This document shows positions 23,099-34,863 of a stretch of 64,000 nucleotides of DNA, piece by piece. Below the pieces are notes generated by a model, which worked only from the letters and a program-made list of their open reading frames with translations, ran no database searches and was not told the DNA's origin. The stretch's first letter is position 1; each line of letters begins with the position of its first letter. A program made the translations under genes and the position numbers. Origin of the DNA: Ailanthus altissimus (Eukaryota > Streptophyta > Magnoliopsida > Sapindales > Simaroubaceae); assembly GCA_946807835.1 (NCBI GenBank), contig OX327695.1, positions 25,650,501-25,714,500 on the forward strand, read 5' to 3'.

Positions 23099-26000
23099 TG
23101 TTGAAGAAATCATCGTTCTCCCCGTGAGATTAGGTTAAAGTGAAGAACCCCAACAAAGTTCAACCTTGAACCCTAACATCTTTGCGTAGCGAAATAACCA
23201 ATATAGCAAATAAAAATAGTAAGAATATAAAGTAGATAATAAATGGTATAACACAATCACTTATGTGGTTAAATCAATTACCTACGTCTACAGTGGATCT
23301 AAGGATTCTAGCATCTCTTGTTAACTTCTTAGAGAATTTACAAGAAAATACAATGAAGAACATTTAAAAGGATTTAATATTTAGTATATCCTTACTCTCT
23401 CATGAATAATGTGTTAGGGTTGGTGCTTACGTGTCATCCGTGAATGTACATATACTTATTATACAAATGTACATTTTCATTAAATCGCTAATGCCTATGT
23501 AAATGGTATTATGCAATGTAACATTATAGACATTGTATAATTTGAATGAGTTCAGATCTGATCTAAAGGAGTTTAGATAAGGGTCCATAATTGGCCACGC
23601 TGAGAGATATAAATGCTAAATGCTAGTACATCTAATTGTTAGCTAGTTATAATACTCAACAAAGATCTAAAAGTTGAAGCCTTACTTGTAATGGAACATA
23701 GACCCGAGAATATATTAGTAACTGTATAGTTGCAAGAGTTGCAATCAGGTGCTAGGAAATGTCAGTTGCGCAAGTATGTTCTCGAATATTGTCCCTGATC
23801 TATTTCTACTTATGCGAGTCTGTCGGTGGATATATTTATATAGATCAGCATATGTCGTACCTATAGGGTATAGATGATCGTTCCTAATCGACTATGAGAT
23901 TAGAGTTTGTATTGACATATGGGTATCCAGTTAGGACTGGATATATAACGGACTTATGATGGCCTCTGATAGACATCCTACGTAAGTAGTCAACAGAGGA
24001 TCATCTCAAGTTGAGTAGTATACGTGGTCCTTTGACTTGAGTGCCACGGTAGGCTTGTAAGTGATTCACCATACTTTAGTTCCACGCATGTCACAGACCT
24101 TCTATGGTGTGACCACTGGATGTCGTTGGGTATGGTCCGATGCTTATGGAGTTTGGTGTGTACAGATATGGGATCCGTTAGCTTGCATAGGAAGTTAGAT
24201 ATCCAGATGCTTCAAAACTGTATCTCAGAAAGTCTTGTGACCATAAACATTCATCTCGAGAAAGAGTTTCCGTCAGGGTGTAATAATATGGCAAATAAGT
24301 TTGTACATATTGTTCAGTGAGATACAAGTCTGGGAATATGATATGGATGAGCACACGGGGATTTGACAATGATAATCTATATCCCCATACATCCAATATA
24401 TGATGACGGAAGGACTATATATATGTATTGTTATCTCAACTTGAATGGTTCAACGCGCTGATTTGTAATATCTGTAATGTGTGCGTAAGGCATTGCTCAC
24501 GGACTTATGGAATAGTTCCATTTGACGAATCAAGCATGAACCTAAGGAATCCCGCGATATGGAGTGTACCTGTTGAGCACTGAGTCAATGTACTTGATTA
24601 AATTGTTTAATCCAATAATATCCAGCACTACCATGGGAATGCATGTGTGCCTATATTTAAGCGTTAAATACATCAATTAGTTAATAATTATTATTTACTA
24701 ATTGTATAATAGCACGTGCCACATTGTGAACTATCAGTTGAGTTTATCCAAGTGTGAAATTTGGCGGGACCTATTAAGTGGTATACTTAGTAACTATTTA
24801 TTAGAGGCAAAATGATCATTTCACACAATAGTTATTTATTTGTTAAATAATTATAATATCTCATTTATAATATATTATTATATGAGATAATATTATTATA
24901 TTATATTAATGTTTAGTTGTCTTCCATTATTTTATATAATATTATTATATTAATTTAAGTTAGACTTGGTAGCCAAGTCTTGTATTTTTTTATTAACATT
25001 ATATTATTAGTTTAATATATTTATGAGATATATATATATGAAAAAACCGTAGGAAGCAATTGAGATTTCGCTTCATTTTCATTTTGTTATTGCCCTTGAA
25101 ACAAAGAAGGAAAATGTTGTTTCAAAGGGGTGGCCAACCATGTGAGAAGAAAAGGATAAAGAAATTGTTTCTTATTCTTAAATTTCAAGTATTAAAGTTA
25201 TAATTTATAATTTTATCTAATTTGCCTAGTCATTAAATAGCAATAAGCTATTATTTTATTAATCAAGAGTTGATTAGTGATAAACACATAACTTGAGGTT
25301 TAAGTATTAAACACAGTGCTAGATTTGGAGCTGTTATACTAGTTTATCAAGCCTACCGAGTTGGTGACTAAAACTACCGACGGGTTGATCTTCAGGCGAA
25401 ATCCAAAATACACGTGTAAAATGTTACACATTTCGATAATTTCTCAACTCTTCAAATATATTAATATGATTAATATATTATTTATTGTATTGATTTAATT
25501 ATTCCGCTGCTTAAAATATGTATGAGATACATATTTTATACAATGAACACTATTGTACATGCATACACCTACGTGTACTAAATCCCTAACATAATGAACA
25601 CCCAAGTAGCGATTATACTTTAGCGCACACAAGCACTTAGTGTTTACCTAATTCTTTCATCTCTTAAAGTCTCTTTTAATACTTGGTTTCAAACTAAAGG
25701 GTTTACAAAGGTTTATATAAGGGTTATTTCATGCCTATTAACCATAATCCTAATTGAAATAAGAGTTCTTATATTTTGGAAGTCCAAAACTTCCAAAAAC
25801 TTATAATTTCGAAGCCAAAATGGACTTTTCCTGCTCTGGTGTCACAGTGCTGGGTGGCCAACACCGCGGCCCTGGCATGAATTTGATCCAGCATCGCGGC
25901 ACTAGCTGGTCAGCACTGCAGCGCTTTGCTTATTGGTTTCCAATACTGCAGCTGTGGCCTGGACTACCAGCCCTCACTTTTCTTGCTTCCTTTCGTGTCT

Positions 26001-26122
26001 CCAAGTCTTGTTTTAATTTCTCATTTGTGTACTACACGTTTTTTTTTTCGTGGCTCTCTCCTCTTTAATATTCTTCATAATTCTTGTTAAAAATAAATTG
26101 TTGAATCACTAAATCTCCAATA
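23099..26122 (-). repeat. 5' LTR of the nested Copia, interrupted
   Basis: It starts TGTTGAAG beside the primer-binding site. The LTR is split at 23411 by a 2.18 kb solo LTR and resumes after the TAATG duplication. Its other end is CTAAATCTCCAATA (expected CCAACA). It contains the TATGTGGTTAAAT...CCTACGTCTACAG module (23261-23294) and the GC-rich block (25840-25970). Confidence 0.75.
23412..25591 (+). mobile_element. Solo LTR, 2.2 kb, copy 1 of an unassigned family
   Basis: TGTTAGGG...CCCTAACA is an 8-bp perfect terminal inverted repeat, flanked by TAATG on both sides (23407-23411, 25592-25596). No coding region. It inserted into the 5' LTR of the Copia, and is a diverged copy of 20208-22285 in the opposite orientation. 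Confidence 0.9.
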
Positions 26123-27261
26123 AAGGAATCAGCCAATATACTTGTTCAATCAGAGACAAGACTTAAACAATATGGAACTCAGTTAATTAATCTTATAAGT
26201 TAAGAAACTAGGAGGAATTATTGAAAAAAAAACATAAAAAGAATATAAAGCAAAGAATACTGAAGCCAATGACCTAAGTAAAGCTTTTGGGTTTCAAAAA
26301 AAGAACAAAAAGAAGATAAATATTAGTTTTTAAAAACATGTAGGCATTAGAAAAAAGATTCTCCAAAGCATAAGACATGGTGTGAAAGCAAAGGTAAACT
26401 TTATGCTTTTGCTTATTTTAAATCAAATTTAATTAAAATTTCTTGTAATACTTGGTAGATAGATTTTAGTACTTCCACTCATATTCAAATATGATGTAAG
26501 AGATTTACCTAAATTTTATATTCAAATGAGAATTTTATATACACGATGTTGGGTATATTTGTTTTATATATCATTACAATCAAACTTTATATTATATATT
26601 GTTATATATAAAAGATATAGAATGTGTTAATAATATATATAAAGAAAAATAATGAGTAAAGTAAAATCAAATCTAGTTTGAGCATAAAAGAGAGATGTTA
26701 ATAGTATTGTCCTAAGCTAAATAGTCATCCTCTCGTACAGGTAGTGACAGATCTATGTGACTCCAAGATATAACCATATGCTTACAATTGCTCTGCTTAA
26801 CGAGCATGGTCATCGGAAGATCATACCAAATCCTGCTTGTTATGATTACTCAAAATTCAATATAAAAAATATTGAGAGCAAAGAGTTAAGTACTTATCCA
26901 TTGAGGTAAGAGAAAAGGATATTTTGATTCCTAAGATTTTAATAAAGAGACATGCAGACCCTAATGTGTTTAAAAAAATCACAAAGACCATTATTTGATA
27001 ATATTTTTGTTAATTTTAATTGCAAAATATAAAATTAATGAAAGTATAATTATGCCCCATTTTGGTTAAAAAAAATTTAAATTCAATTAAATGCTAAAAA
27101 CATTGTTAAATCTTCAATTTTGTGGTTAACAACAATACACTTTAACCAACTAAGTTATTCTAACTTTATCTTTTTTATGGACCTACAAATCTATTAATAT
27201 ATTATTCTTAATACTATATGTTAATAATTTTAAAAATACTATTAATAGATATTAAACCCTA
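26123..27261. other. Intergenic DNA, no gene seen
   Basis: AT-rich. A less AT-rich island at about 26690-26910 has no open frame and was not identified. A poly-A/T-rich stretch from about 26925 is weakly inverted relative to 27650-27760. Confidence 0.45.
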
Positions 27262-27645
27262 GTCACTTGTATGATAAGTAAGGGTACTAATCAAAATGTT
27301 ACAATAAACTTTGTTGAAATAATATCAAAATACAAAAATACAAAAAGGAAAACGACAGAATCTTAACCACTGCTACCTGCTGTTAGTCCACTATCGTTAG
27401 ATATCGCCAACCACCGTTTGTCATCACTGGACACTACCCACCATCGTCCATTATCGCCGACCATTACATTGGTCGTCGATCAAATTAAAAATGACTGACC
27501 AATCAATGACCGACGGTAGCAAGCGTTGGTTTTTAAGGTGGTTAGAATTTCATTGTTTTTATTTTTATATTTTATATTTTGATATTATATAAACAAAATT
27601 TGTTGTAGCACAATTATGAGTACTTTTACTTATTATGTAGGTGAC
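27262..27645. mobile_element. Foldback element with about 108-bp terminal inverted repeats
   Basis: The ends GTCACTTGTATGATAAGTAA and, reverse-complemented, GTCACCTACATAATAAGTAA begin arms that stay alignable for about 108 bases, to TCTTAACCAC / TTCTAACCAC. The arms enclose a GC-richer core of about 165 bases (27371-27535). Length and arm size fit a non-autonomous Mutator-like element. A 9-bp target duplication could not be seen, so the superfamily is uncertain. Confidence 0.65.
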
Positions 27646-28566
27646 ACGTTTTTTAAATCGTTACCTGATAAGGGTCTTAATAGAATTTTTAAAAATAATA
27701 AAATTTATGTCCTTTTTTTTATAATTTTAGGGGTTAAAAATATTTTTTTCTATTAAATTAATTTAATAAAAAATTCATTGTTTCAAAATAAATAAATAAA
27801 TAAAGATTGAGCATCCCTATGTCATCTATGTCAAGTGATATAATGGAGCAATTACTAAATAGTAAAATAATACAAAAATGATTTGAAATTAACGAAACTT
27901 AACCATTTGAATTTTAGTAATTATTTGATGTATTATTTGAGATGAATAAATATTAAATAAATGTAATATTTAAATGTTAATATATTTCTGTTTATCTCTC
28001 TCTTCCTAAGTATTAAAAATTTTGTGGCCTTAACTTTACACCAAATTTTACAAAATCTTTTAGCCTTTATATTAGTGATCTATCAATTAATTAATATCTT
28101 CTCTTTCTTATCCCGTCACTCTCCCTCTATCAAATGTTTTTTTTTTTCTCTTTATTTTTCTTTCCTCTTCGACGTTAATCACTTATTCTTTTCTATCATT
28201 TTTCTTCTCAATCCTCTATTTAATTTATGAGAACAACCTTAATTCCCCTTGAATTAATGTAACGACACAAGTCAATACTCATCAGAAGTGACCATAAGAA
28301 ATATGATCTAACAGACGGAACGAACAAATTGCTTTTAAAATCAAACACTATCATGTCCATTCAAAACAAAAAACAAAAAAAAAAATCAAACAATGTTTAA
28401 CTTCTTTATTCAATTGATTCAACTTCATATATTGAAGAGTTTGAGAAATAAACTAAAAAAACATGGCTCATAAATTAAAAATCCTTATCCATCAACGAAA
28501 TTTTAGAAATTCATGGCATGAAACAATTTTCTTTTCTCTTCGATTTTCACATTACAACTTATATTT
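27646..28566. other. Intergenic DNA, no gene seen
   Basis: AT-rich; pyrimidine-rich tract at 28090-28220. No coding signal. Confidence 0.45.
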
Positions 28567-28749
28567 AATACTACACTTTCTAAGTTTGAATTTAATATTT
28601 TTTTATTTTAAATAATATATTAACTATTTATTAAAAGTTAATTTTTGTAATTTTAAAATGATCTTTTATACTTTTTATCGTATAATAAATATTTAATATA
28701 TTATTTGAGATAAAAAATATTATGATCGAAACTTAGAAATTGTAGTATT
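28567..28749. mobile_element. MITE with about 65-bp terminal inverted repeats
   Basis: AATACTACACTTTCTAAGTTT at the left pairs with the reverse complement of the right end, AATACTACAATTTCTAAGTTT, and the pairing continues through CAAATAATATATTAA-like sequence on both sides. The element is essentially one long hairpin of 183 bases with no coding capacity. Confidence 0.7.
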
Positions 28750-29294
28750 ACTCTATTAAAAATAGTCTTTTTTTTTTACTTGATGAAATAGAGAACACAT
28801 AACAATTTTGGTCAAGACCGGAGAGATTAACAAGTCATTCATCGTTAGTTATCATCAAAATAACAGAATGGCAAGTTATCGTAATTCAATAGTGTGAATC
28901 ACAAACCAACCTCAATTTAAATTGTTTTATTTGTGTTATAGTAACACAACTATTTAATTAAGATTAGAAATGTTTTGTAATCCGATTTAACCTCTTAAAT
29001 GTGCTCACTAATAAAGTCTGAAAAGATTGGAAAGTTTCTTGTAATCCATATTGATATCTCCAAAAGATGTTAAATTTTTTTATTAAGATCGAAATTATTT
29101 TTGCAATCTTTGAATTGCCAAAACAAACTTAAATATTCAATTAGGATATATTGATCTACATATCTTTAGATTTTATATATACACTGAGAATAACATTTTC
29201 TTTTTCTTATTAATTTCTCTTGTTAGGAAATAGGCTAAGTTCTCTAATTTGATATCGTTAAAATATCAACTTCACACATAGTACTGACACTATT
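28750..29294. other. Intergenic DNA, no gene seen
   Basis: AT-rich spacer between a MITE and a solo LTR; nothing recognisable. Confidence 0.45.
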
Positions 29295-30127
29295 TGTTAG
29301 AATTTTTATATGTCCTAATATTTTCATAACTAGTATTTAGTATCTAAAAACTATTTAAGCGTTTTGTAGAAGATTTCACTTATATTTATCAAGAATATAA
29401 AATATTATATATAATAAAGATAAAGAAACAATCAACACAAGACATAAGATATGCGTAGTTTAGCGACAAACACCTACGTCTACTTCAAATCAAAGATCTA
29501 ACTTCTTTTATTCAGTACATAAAAAACTCTAGGTCACAAAAACCTAATACAAAGGATTAATCAATGAGTACAACGAATAGATAGAGCTCTCTTTCAAATA
29601 ATCTATCATCACTTTCTTGCGCACTCAGCACTCAAGTGATTTCATGATAGCACACTTTTGCGCACTCAGCACTCTAGTGCCTATTTAGCATTCTATTCTC
29701 TTTTATATTTACATCTTTGATGCTTATTTATTTTAAGGGGTTACAAGAGTTTATATATTTCAAAATTTTTTAAAAAATTCTAAACTTAGTTGGAATAAGA
29801 ATTCACATGTTTAAAAAGTTCAAAACTAAATCAAACTAATTAAGTCATCTTAAAATAGAAAACTACCAAAACTGGGAACCACAGCATTGCTGCAATCCCG
29901 CGCTTGCACCGCAACACTGAGAATTCTATCCTTAGCACCACACGCTAAGAATCCAACGTCATAGCGCTCATATTTAAAAAATGTCTCCACTTGCTTCGGA
30001 CTTTTTATTTTCGTCACTTTCTCATACATTTAATAACTATTTGTTCTCATATATACTCTTCATTAATTTTTAACTTAAAATTATACACAAATATAATTTT
30101 AAATCACCAAAATTTTAACCTTCGACA
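29295..30127 (-). mobile_element. Copia LTR, solo (same broad family as 14185/23099)
   Basis: It starts TGTTAGAA and ends TTCGACA, 833 bases, the size of the Copia LTRs elsewhere in the window. It contains ATGCGTAGTTTAGCGAC...CCTACGTC (29451-29485), the CACTCAGCACTC block and the GC-rich block at 29880-29970. No internal region is attached. A matching target duplication was not found, so the ends are provisional. Confidence 0.55.
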
Positions 30128-30496
30128 TTAATTTTGACAACATTGGTTTAATGCATTTCAGCATTTTCTCCCTTCGTTAAGGACAAATCATAATCTGGCC
30201 CTCAAGAAGATTTAGGCAGTCCGGCCGAAGAAAAAGCATACTAGAAATATTAATTTGCAGCAAAATATGAATAGGTCCTTAAAATAGAAACTAATAAAAG
30301 AAATTTAAAGGAGAAAAAAAAAATCAAATCTACACATAAATCATGCCCACACGACACCTACAAAAAAGGAGAGCCCTTATGCAATTTTGCCAACACAAAA
30401 CAACCTCTCTAACCAACTTGTTTTCTTCATTCTTGATCAAACAATCTAATTAAGCTCTCTGATCTTAGTTCTTCCTTTCATCAAATTGATATTTAC
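30128..30496. other. Upstream region of the DUF620 gene
   Basis: Contains the presumed promoter and 5' leader of the gene that starts at 30497. No clear TATA box was picked. Confidence 0.4.
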
Positions 30497-32576
30497 ATGA
30501 GGAAACTCTGTCCAAACATTGACAAAGAAGATGGACTCGAGACGGTTCTCGAGGTGCCGATACCGGAAGAAATGTTCGCCGGCATGGGTGGCAATGTTAA
30601 TTTGCGATGGAAAAACATGCTGACATGGATGAAGGCTCAAACTTCTGATAAATGGTCGCAGCCAGTGATCGCCGGTCGATTTAACGAGTTGCGCTTCCTG
30701 CTTTACCTTGTTGGATCTCCTCTTATTCCTCTCCAGGTTCAATTGGGTCACTCGGTTCACAAGCCAGTTAAAGATTGTTCTATTGTAAGAATTCATATTT
30801 CTCTCTCTCTCTCTCTCAAAATGTCATCTTAATTTCTAGGCGCGTTGGTCGTAAAGGTTTGTAAAATTGATGCGCAAAACTGTTTATATTTTGTTAAAAT
30901 GTTATTTTATTTATTTTTATTTTGAAAAAGGAGAATTTTTAGGTCCGTTTGATAACTCTTTATAATGGTGATTTCGTAAAACTATTTTGTAACAACGAAA
31001 ATGTGAAATTAAATTTTGCATTTTGAAATTGAAAAATGACCCTCATTGTGTTTTTTAAGGACAGTTTCTCAGAAGAAAATAATAAAATTGTTTTTGATGT
31101 TAATATTGAAAGATGGTTTTGTAGAAATAGAGATAAAAAATTGTATTGCTTCAAATTTTGTTCTTTCTTCTCTGTTTCCTTTTATTTTTTATTTTCCTCC
31201 TCTCACAAACATAAAAAAACAATTTGGGTAACATCTGAATTTTAATGCAGGTTTCTAGAGAATGAGGTTTTAAGTTTAACTTTTTCAATCAGAAATTATA
31301 AAACCAGAATAAAATATTTAAAATTGCATCAAACTGGCCCTTGGTAGTCTTATAAAGATTATCCTCAAACTCCCTTATTGAGTGCTAAGAAACCATAATA
31401 TAGAACAATTATAAATCTCTTGAACATTAAGCTTGCTTAAAATTTGTGTTTAAAGACCTTTAAGCAATAGTATTTAAAAATTTTCAGCAAGCTTCAACGG
31501 CCAAATACATAGTGCAACAATACATGGCAGCCACAGGAGGGCAAGCCGCACTAAACTCAGTCCACAGCATGTGCGTAACAGGCCAGGTGAAAATGACAGC
31601 ATCGGAGTTTCACCAAGCCGATAATGAGAAGAGCGCAAACGTCAAGAACACAGAGGAAGCCGGTGGGTTTGTGCTGTGGCAAAAAGATCCTGACTTATGG
31701 TGCTTGGAACTCGTCGTTTCAGGATGCAAAGTCATTTGCGGAAGCAATGGCAAGCTTTCATGGCGCCATTCCTCTAACCAACAAGCACCCGTTTCTAAAG
31801 GTCCTCCTAGACCCCTGCGCCGATTCTTACAGGTACATTTCCCACAATGCATGTCTATAATATAATACTGTCCTTATATACATATTCTTATTTGAAGTTT
31901 GTTCATCATGTTGATAGTTATAAAAATAACAAGTAGTAGTTGTTCTTAATTTTTGGAAACAATGTTGTGTGTTTTCAAATATTAAGTTGTGAAAAGTACT
32001 CAATTAAAGGCTTGTTTTAATTGTTTATAGAAACAGAACCAAATATAGGTACTAGGAAAAAGTCATATGGTCACGCATGTAATGATTTGGCAGGGGTTGG
32101 ATCCGAGGTCCACGGCGAATTTATTTTTAGACGCATCATGCATCGGAGAGAAAATAATAAACAATGAGGATTGTTTTATACTGAAGCTAGAGACAAGTCC
32201 GGCTATCCGAGAAGCACAGAGCGGGCCTAATTATGAGATCATTCACCACACAATTTGGGGATATTTCAGCCAGAGGTCGGGACTGTTGATTCAGTTCGAA
32301 GACTCGAGGCTGCTAAGAATGAGAACAAAAGACGACGATGATGTGTTTTGGGAAACCAGCACGGAGTCAGTGATGGAAGATTACAGATACGTTGATAATG
32401 TTAATATAGCCCATGCCGGCAAGACTCGAGTCACTGTGTTTAGATATGGCGAGCAATCTGCTAATCACAAGAGGCAAATGGAAGAGAAATGGAAGATTGA
32501 AGAAGTTGATTTCAATATTTGGGGTTTGACGAGGGATCACTTTATGCCACCAGCTGACCTCAAAAAGAAAACTTAG
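30497..32576 (+). CDS. DUF620 family protein, three exons
   Basis: Exons 30497-30784, 31488-31832 and 32094-32576 join in phase 0 at GT-AG sites to give 371 residues. The start MRKLCPNIDKEDGLETVLEVP and IPEEMF are characteristic of the plant DUF620 family. Exon 2 gives QASTAKYIVQQYMAATGGQ and GGFVLWQKDPDLWCLELVV; exon 3 gives GLDPRSTANLF, FILKLETSP and EEVDFNIWGLTRDHFMPPADL, all strongly conserved in this family. Its molecular function is unknown, and no signal peptide or membrane segment is seen. The exon layout and length agree with family members, so the gene looks complete and functional. Intron 1 carries a (CT)n run near its 5' end. Confidence 0.9.
30800..30817. repeat. (CT)n microsatellite in intron 1 of the DUF620 gene
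   Basis: About nine CT units just inside the first intron. Confidence 0.8.
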
Positions 32577-33995
32577 CTCGGATGAGATTATGTGTAAATA
32601 ACTTTAACATTTTGGAAGACTCCAAATTCAAAGAACAAACCAAAAAAAAATCGATGATTGAGATTTTGCTTGATTGACTATTTAGATACATTTTGTTTCT
32701 TATAAAAACAAAAAAAAAAAAATTAAAATGAGGTTATTATCAAAGTTCGTCATAGTCATAAATTTACTTCACCACTAACGTGAAGTCTTGAATTTATATG
32801 TCGTTCCGCGTTAAAGGAAAAAGAATTCATTTACAAATAAGTACCGAAACTATTTAATATAGGAAAAATGATATTTGAATTTTTAAGATTTTAAAAAAGA
32901 GACACAAACTTTTATTTACACTTTGGTCAAATAATAATCAAAATTAATATTTCTATTAATTTTGATGAGAGAAAGGGCAAAAGTGAAAATTCAATCTAAA
33001 ATCAAAATATGAAATTAATAAACCGTTGTGATTGAGTTGACTTTCAAATTTTTTAATATTAATTCATTTTTCATTATTTTTATTTTCTCTCCTCTTCTCT
33101 CTCTTTTCATCAACTTTCAAAGCCTTAATTTGCCATTTGAATCGAAGCCCTCTCTCTTGCAATTTGTGTTAACTTTAAAAAAAAAAAATTAATTTGTATT
33201 AACTTGAGAATGAGTAAAATCATCATTTGACTTAATTAAATATAGCAATTTTTTTTTCTTCTCTAATTTTTTTGTTCTCCCTTTTTTCTAATTCATCACT
33301 TCCCAAATCTAACTTCTAACTTTACTAAGCTACCATTGCCATGAGCTCCACAAACGTTGGCCTTAATCTTCAATAATAGTTTCTTCCACTTCAGGAGATC
33401 GGCCTGGATTTGCTCTTGGCGAGCAAACAGCTGAAGTCCCTCTAACGCCAACTTTTTTTATTAGCAACTCAATTGAGAGATATAGAATGGCCTCTCCAAT
33501 GATGACATAATTTCTTTTTAAAAAAAAAAGAAAAGAAAAGAAAAAGGACTTTGAGACTTCTTTAATTTGATGTAAATGTCTTAAATACTCTATAATTTTA
33601 AAATAGTTTGATTGTCTCTTATTATGATCCTTTTTTTTAACAAAATCTTTAGATTTTGCCCCTATTTTTTATTTTTTATAAATAAAAACAAATTGAAAAA
33701 AATAGGAATGGTTGCCATTGTTATTTCTTCTTCTTATTATTATTCTAGTAAAAACACATCTAACCAAAAAAACTATCTTATTTCTTCTTCTTCTTCTAAT
33801 CAAAAACCCATCTAACTAAAAAGGATCCTAATCTTAAAAAGAAATTATATCCCTAAGAATTTGGGATATGATCTTAATCAAGAAATTAATAATTAATTAC
33901 TTTATTAAAAAGACTCTATAATTAAAGCCTACCAATGCTTATAAAGAAGTCTGAAGAGAGAATGAGCATCTTTATTAGCTTCCGTGGTTAATGGG
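32577..33995. other. Intergenic DNA downstream of the DUF620 gene
   Basis: AT-rich with A- and T-runs. The segment at 32868-32960 resembles 26925-27010, suggesting a shared repeat terminus. No gene seen. Confidence 0.45.
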
Positions 33996-34863
33996 TGTTA
34001 AAATAGTTTAGCGTAAGTGCACGTTATCGTATTAAATAATATAAGGGTTAAGTTTAGATTATCATTCTCAAAGAGATTATTGTATCTATTTCTTTTAATT
34101 AATTACTAAAATTATTCTATTTTACATTTATTTAAAAAATTCTAAAGATGAATTTTAAATAATTAAACTACTGCTATTAAATTAAACTTAATTAAATATC
34201 GAAGGCAATCAAAGATTGAATTCACTAATTGAGAAGTAATCTAGGGTTTCGACGTATCCCCTAGTATTTTATCAAATTCTTTTACCATTTAGTTACTCCC
34301 TAAATATTAATTGATCAGTAAGACACTAATTTCATCATAAACCTTTGTTGATGGTCGATTATATCACACCCTAACAATTATCTACATATCTATAGTAATT
34401 CGAATAAGATGTAACTCATTAAGAACAAGTCTAAATCAAACCATACAGAACAAGTCTAAATCAAACCATACATATCATCTAAGTATATGTCTATCTTAGA
34501 TGAAACTCATAGTTGTTACCCTATGATCATACATTAAACTATCCTAGGCTAAACACATGAATCGATTTGTCAAGTTCATCATGGTTTCTTAAACGTTCAA
34601 AATAATGATAAGGTATAATAAAAGCATTAAGAACAGATAGAATGAATCTATTGTGCTTGTATTAAGTTTATAACTAAGAGTTAATAAATTTTAACTATAT
34701 ACTATATTCAAAACATATAACCCTAGATCAAGAGAGTTTAGCTAATAATTAAAATAAGAGTACCAAAGTAAGAATAAAAAAACATCATGAACAAGGTCAT
34801 CTAATTAAGTGAAGAAAGAAAATAACACAAGTGACGCCTTGAGTTGTTCTTCTTTCTCTTGAC
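33996..34863 (-). mobile_element. Truncated Gypsy LTR
   Basis: It begins TGTTAAAATAG with GTGCACGTTATCGTATTAAAT, and is alignable across most of its length with the first 850 bases of the complete solo LTR at 39184-40575, for example AGGGTTTCGACGTATCCCCT against AGGGTTTTGACTCGTCCCCT. The last 540 bases of that LTR are missing and the sequence joins directly to a gag fragment. Confidence 0.65.

Larger units (their letters stand above)
14185..26122 (-). mobile_element. Ty1/Copia retrotransposon, internally deleted and four times invaded
   Basis: Two LTRs of the same family, starting TGTTGAAG at 14185 and 23099, bracket gag and protease fragments on the minus strand. A primer-binding site complementary to initiator tRNA-Met (23084-23096) sits next to the right LTR. 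With later insertions removed, the left LTR is about 816 bases and the right about 839, matching the 893-base solo copy in the pBrp intron. Only about 3.1 kb of the 11.9 kb is the original element. Integrase, reverse transcriptase and RNase H are absent, so it is a deletion derivative. No matching target duplication was found at the outer ends. Confidence 0.75.
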
